Positions 61,487 through 64,000 of a stretch of 64,000 bases of DNA are shown one piece after another; the stretch's first letter is position 1; every line of letters starts with the position of its first letter. Position numbers and translations under genes: made by a program. Source of the DNA: CBDFKV01 sp965249035 (GTDB lineage Bacteria > Pseudomonadota > Gammaproteobacteria > Arenicellales > Poriferihabitantaceae); contig CBDFKV010000007.1 in NCBI GenBank assembly GCA_965249035.1, forward strand, positions 1,178,001 through 1,242,000. Reading direction: 5' to 3'. Under the pieces are notes generated by a model. The model was not told the origin of the DNA and did not search any database. It was given only the letters and a program-made list of their open reading frames with translations.

Positions 61487-61966
61487 ATGGGAAAGAAACG
61501 AAAATCAACCGCTAACAGCAATACCATTGCGCGCAATAAAAAGGCGACTCACGACTATTTCATCGTTGAAGAGTTTGAGGCCGGGTTGGCGCTGCAGGGC
61601 TGGGAAGTCAAAAGTATGCGCGAGGGTCGAGCCCAACTGAAAGAAAGCTATGTCATCATCCAACGTGGCGAATTATTTCTGTTTGGTGCTCACATTTCAC
61701 CGCTGCCTCAGGCATCCACCCATTACTTGGCCGACCCCATTCGGTCGCGCAAATTACTGCTGAAGGCGAAAGAAATCTCGCACCTGATCGGCTCGGTAGA
61801 ACGTGACGGCTACGCACTAGTACCACTTAGCCTGTATTGGAAACGGGGCAAAATCAAAGCCAAGATCGCGCTGGCCAAAGGCAAAAAGAAATATGATAAG
61901 CGCGAAAGTATTAAGCGCCGTGAATGGGATCGAGACAAAGCACGCCTGTTCAAACAAACCCGCTAG
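61487..61966 (+). CDS. smpB: SsrA-binding protein SmpB
   Basis: SmpB binds tmRNA and brings it to stalled ribosomes for trans-translation. The 159 residues show ARNKKATHDYFIVEEFEAGL, LQGWEVKSMREGRAQLKESY and the basic tail AKGKKKYDKRESIKRREWDR. No tmRNA gene was recognised downstream in this window. Confidence 0.96.
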   Translation: MGKKRKSTANSNTIARNKKATHDYFIVEEFEAGLALQGWEVKSMREGRAQLKESYVIIQRGELFLFGAHISPLPQASTHYLADPIRSRKLLLKAKEISHLIGSVERDGYALVPLSLYWKRGKIKAKIALAKGKKKYDKRESIKRREWDRDKARLFKQTR

Positions 61967-62063
61967 AACGCGGCAAAAAAACGGTTAAACACCGGCTAGG
62001 CCGTTGATCTTGCTGTTGTAGCTCCTCATGCTTGCCCCCCATTGCCTAGCCATCCCGCAAAAT

Positions 62064-63467
62064 TCAGTTTGACCACCGGCAAATCACATCCCGGGTAGCT
62101 GATGTCATCGGCATCGGCTTGCCGGTGATTAATTCCACGATATTTTGTAAGCACGGATTTTCCCGCACAAATAATCGATTGACCGCATCGTCAATTGCTT
62201 TCAGATGGGTTTTGCCGATCTGCAATGATGACTTAATCGTATTCACCCGATTTTTTAAGCTGTCTGGCTCACCCTCGTCTCGAATAGCGATATCATCAAA
62301 AGTCGCGTGATAAAACTCCACCTGTTTGCCTTCATTTTCGTTGGCTTCCGCTAAATACGTCATCATTTCTGATAAGACTTCAAAGCGATTTCGGTTCATC
62401 AAGGTGTTCACGCTGTCCATGAAATTGGTGTCCACCATATAGTCCACCAAGCCACGCGGGTTCGCTCGCGCATTACTCACGCCGATGGGCGGGGTATACG
62501 CATCAATCAGTAATACCGCCATTCGATCATACTGCTCATCATTTGCTTTCAAAAAGCGTACTGCAGACAACAAACCCAGATTATCGTGGCTACCGCCATC
62601 GATGATGTGCACATAACGTTTTTGCTCAGACCCAAGCGTCGTTTGGCACGCTTGGTTGTCGTCAGAGCTATAATCCCGCAAAGTCATCGAATTAAATGCT
62701 GCGGGAAAAGAAGCCGACCCCATCACCGCCCGGCCGATTTCGTAACTGCTCACGTCCGAACACAACTGTTGCTGAAAATCTTCTTCGGTGAAGGTCAACA
62801 TATTGCCGAACGCATCCGATGAGCTGATGGTTGCATTGAGTATCAGATTGGGCCGTTCAGGGTTAATTTCAGCCAGCGTGAAATCATGGCCGCTGCGCGT
62901 ATCATACAAATTATCCGATAAGGTCTCGGCCATGATGTCGGTACGGTCGTAGGCAGTAAACCAAAATCTCAGAAAATTATGCGGCCAAAACCAATTGCCT
63001 ATCCAACGGGCAATGTAATTCTTACCCAGTACCGATTTCACCCCCGATGGCGTCCACAAGGGCCGCTCACCGTGTTCGGTTTGGCGATTGGGGTCATCTT
63101 CGGCATCGGCTGATATCGCATAGTAAGCGGCAGCCATAGAGCCGCCCGAAATCGAGGAAATGGCATCAACTTCTTTGAGAAGGTCGACTTCTTCAAACAA
63201 ACTCTGCAGTTTCAACATGGATGCAGCTGACCAGTAAGCAGCACGACTGCCTCCACCAGATAAAGCCAATATAAACAGCGTTTTTTTATCAGTGCTGTGA
63301 TGCGTGCCACGGTCGCGATCAAGCTTGAATTTCGCCCGCAGTTCACGGTTAACTTCCGCAGCGGTATCGATATTATTATTGGTGTGTGCTAGCCAAGAGC
63401 AGCCCTGCAGGTACAGCACTAGCGATAGTACTAAGTAGAAAAGGGGCCATTTAAAGCATCTTGGCAT
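62064..63467 (-). CDS. Patatin-like phospholipase lipoprotein
   Basis: A 467-residue protein with a lipoprotein signal (LQGC, Cys23). The patatin oxyanion loop is LSGGGSRAAYW (70-79), the nucleophile Ser lies in SISGGSMAAAY (Ser110, a GxSxA variant of GxSxG) and the catalytic Asp in IDGGSHDNLG near residue 300. Most likely an outer-membrane or periplasmic lipid acyl hydrolase. It is next to the PLA2-like lipoprotein gene, 24 bp apart on the same strand. Confidence 0.88.
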   Translation of the reverse strand: MPRCFKWPLFYLVLSLVLYLQGCSWLAHTNNNIDTAAEVNRELRAKFKLDRDRGTHHSTDKKTLFILALSGGGSRAAYWSAASMLKLQSLFEEVDLLKEVDAISSISGGSMAAAYYAISADAEDDPNRQTEHGERPLWTPSGVKSVLGKNYIARWIGNWFWPHNFLRFWFTAYDRTDIMAETLSDNLYDTRSGHDFTLAEINPERPNLILNATISSSDAFGNMLTFTEEDFQQQLCSDVSSYEIGRAVMGSASFPAAFNSMTLRDYSSDDNQACQTTLGSEQKRYVHIIDGGSHDNLGLLSAVRFLKANDEQYDRMAVLLIDAYTPPIGVSNARANPRGLVDYMVDTNFMDSVNTLMNRNRFEVLSEMMTYLAEANENEGKQVEFYHATFDDIAIRDEGEPDSLKNRVNTIKSSLQIGKTHLKAIDDAVNRLFVRENPCLQNIVELITGKPMPMTSATRDVICRWSN

Positions 63468-63491
63468 AGGCCATACTAGCTCATTCTGGTT

Positions 63492-63920
63492 TTATGGGTT
63501 TGCTGCCGCACTATTGTCTATTACCTGATTCATTTCGTCAATTGCTGCCTGTTCTTGTGGGCTAATCGATTTATAGCCGCGGTAATAGGGCCAACCAAAG
63601 CCCCACCGGAATCGACTCGGGAATCTTGGTGTGCCACCCATGCGCACTCCCAGCCACATCATATGCGCCCGTGATCGTCCACCATCGCTGCCCTTGATAC
63701 ATTGCTTCAACCGTGCATCTGCCGCTCGCCGCTCGGCAGCATCGCCACCCGCCCAATAAGCACGATCGTGATCCACACAACATGTTTTCCATTGGATTGG
63801 ATCAGCGACCGTACCTTCGGGATAATGGCTACAACCATCGGTCCTAAATGGTCGCAGATGATCCGGTTGAATTTGGCCGGGCGTGGTGCAGGCCGTTAGC
63901 AGCAATACTAACGCTAACAA
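63492..63920 (-). CDS. Phospholipase-A2-like small lipoprotein
   Basis: A 142-residue protein from a TTG start; upstream codons stay open, so the true start may lie further towards or beyond the window edge. Lipobox LLTAC (Cys11). The mature part has DGCSHYPEGT, then W44-K-T-C47-C48-V-D-H51-D52-R and YWAGGD, and a fourth Cys at 74 (LKQC). CC-x-x-HD is the active-site signature of secreted phospholipases A2, in which His and Asp form the catalytic dyad. The C terminus is rich in aromatic residues. Lipase activity is inferred only. Confidence 0.65.
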   Translation of the reverse strand: MLALVLLLTACTTPGQIQPDHLRPFRTDGCSHYPEGTVADPIQWKTCCVDHDRAYWAGGDAAERRAADARLKQCIKGSDGGRSRAHMMWLGVRMGGTPRFPSRFRWGFGWPYYRGYKSISPQEQAAIDEMNQVIDNSAAANP

Positions 63921-64000
63921 GCAGTAGTGATACAGATGGCGGATTTTGCACTTGGGCTGAGTAGAGCCAGTGAAGGCGGTTTTGAAGTGTTTTTCTTGCG

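Noticed and set aside
61967..62063. tmRNA (ssrA) expected near smpB
   Set aside because: The gap is 97 bp, too short, and no tRNA-like ends are seen.
1..64000. tRNA or rRNA genes, CRISPR arrays, prophage
   Set aside because: No T-loop-like GTTCGANTC with matching acceptor stem, no regularly spaced repeats and no phage structural genes were found by eye.

Overview
The window reads as a chromosomal segment of a Gammaproteobacterium, probably marine and respiring with oxygen at low tension. The evidence is the gene content and order: kdsD-lptCAB-rpoN-hpf, ccoNOQP-ccoG-ccoH, hisBHAFIE near tatABC, ratA/smpB divergent, rppH, zapE, yccA, mnmC, lgt and proS. No rRNA or tRNA gene, CRISPR array or prophage was seen. 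Two things stand outside the housekeeping background: an intact IS5-family element near the left end, and a small block of accessory genes between hisE and tatA.

Left part (1-16 kb): a MAPEG protein and a YCII-like protein lie divergent from a TetR regulator. An IS5-like element (900-2121) sits between a perfect operator-like palindrome and the tetR gene. Then come rppH, a small unknown gene, a LysR regulator, yccA, a MalM-like lipoprotein, a Tat-exported SoxB without other sox genes, uvrD, a YjdF-type membrane protein overlapping mnmC, a LysE exporter, a two-domain SnoaL-like lipoprotein and an AraC regulator.

Middle (16-39 kb): a cold-shock gene, a frameshifted remnant of an MscS-type channel, a 2-oxoglutarate oxygenase directly followed by a MATE exporter, GNAT, SCO1, a secreted Gly/Asp/Arg-rich protein resembling sulfur-globule proteins, moeA, a DUF4139 protein, a Crp-type regulator, an outer-membrane barrel, hslR, a DMT exporter, a single-POTRA BamA-like protein, yrfG and zapE. 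Next is an envelope operon: a UDP-glucuronate epimerase, a protein with thiamine-pyrophosphokinase motifs, kdsD, lptC, lptA, lptB, rpoN and hpf. It is followed by a DUF3047-like secreted protein and a DsbA-like protein instead of the ptsN genes often found there.

Right part (39-64 kb): lgt, the cbb3 oxidase cluster (including a 50-residue CcoQ) with a plausible FNR-type promoter, a Usp, a DksA-like protein, proS, tatABC, the accessory block with attC-like recombination sites, the histidine operon, small stress and metabolism genes, hsp20, ratA, smpB, and finally two lipoproteins that look like lipases: a patatin and a protein with a secreted-phospholipase-A2-type Cys-Cys-x-x-His-Asp motif.

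Links between the parts (inference): SoxB needs TatABC for export; SCO1 and CcoG could serve cbb3 maturation; SoxB and the sulfur-globule-like protein together hint at thiosulfate oxidation with sulfur storage, but the other sox genes are not here. The most unusual items are the sulfur-globule-like protein with codon-shuffled repeats, the cassette-like block between hisE and tatA, the IS that separates tetR from its operator, and the adjacent patatin and PLA2-like lipoproteins.
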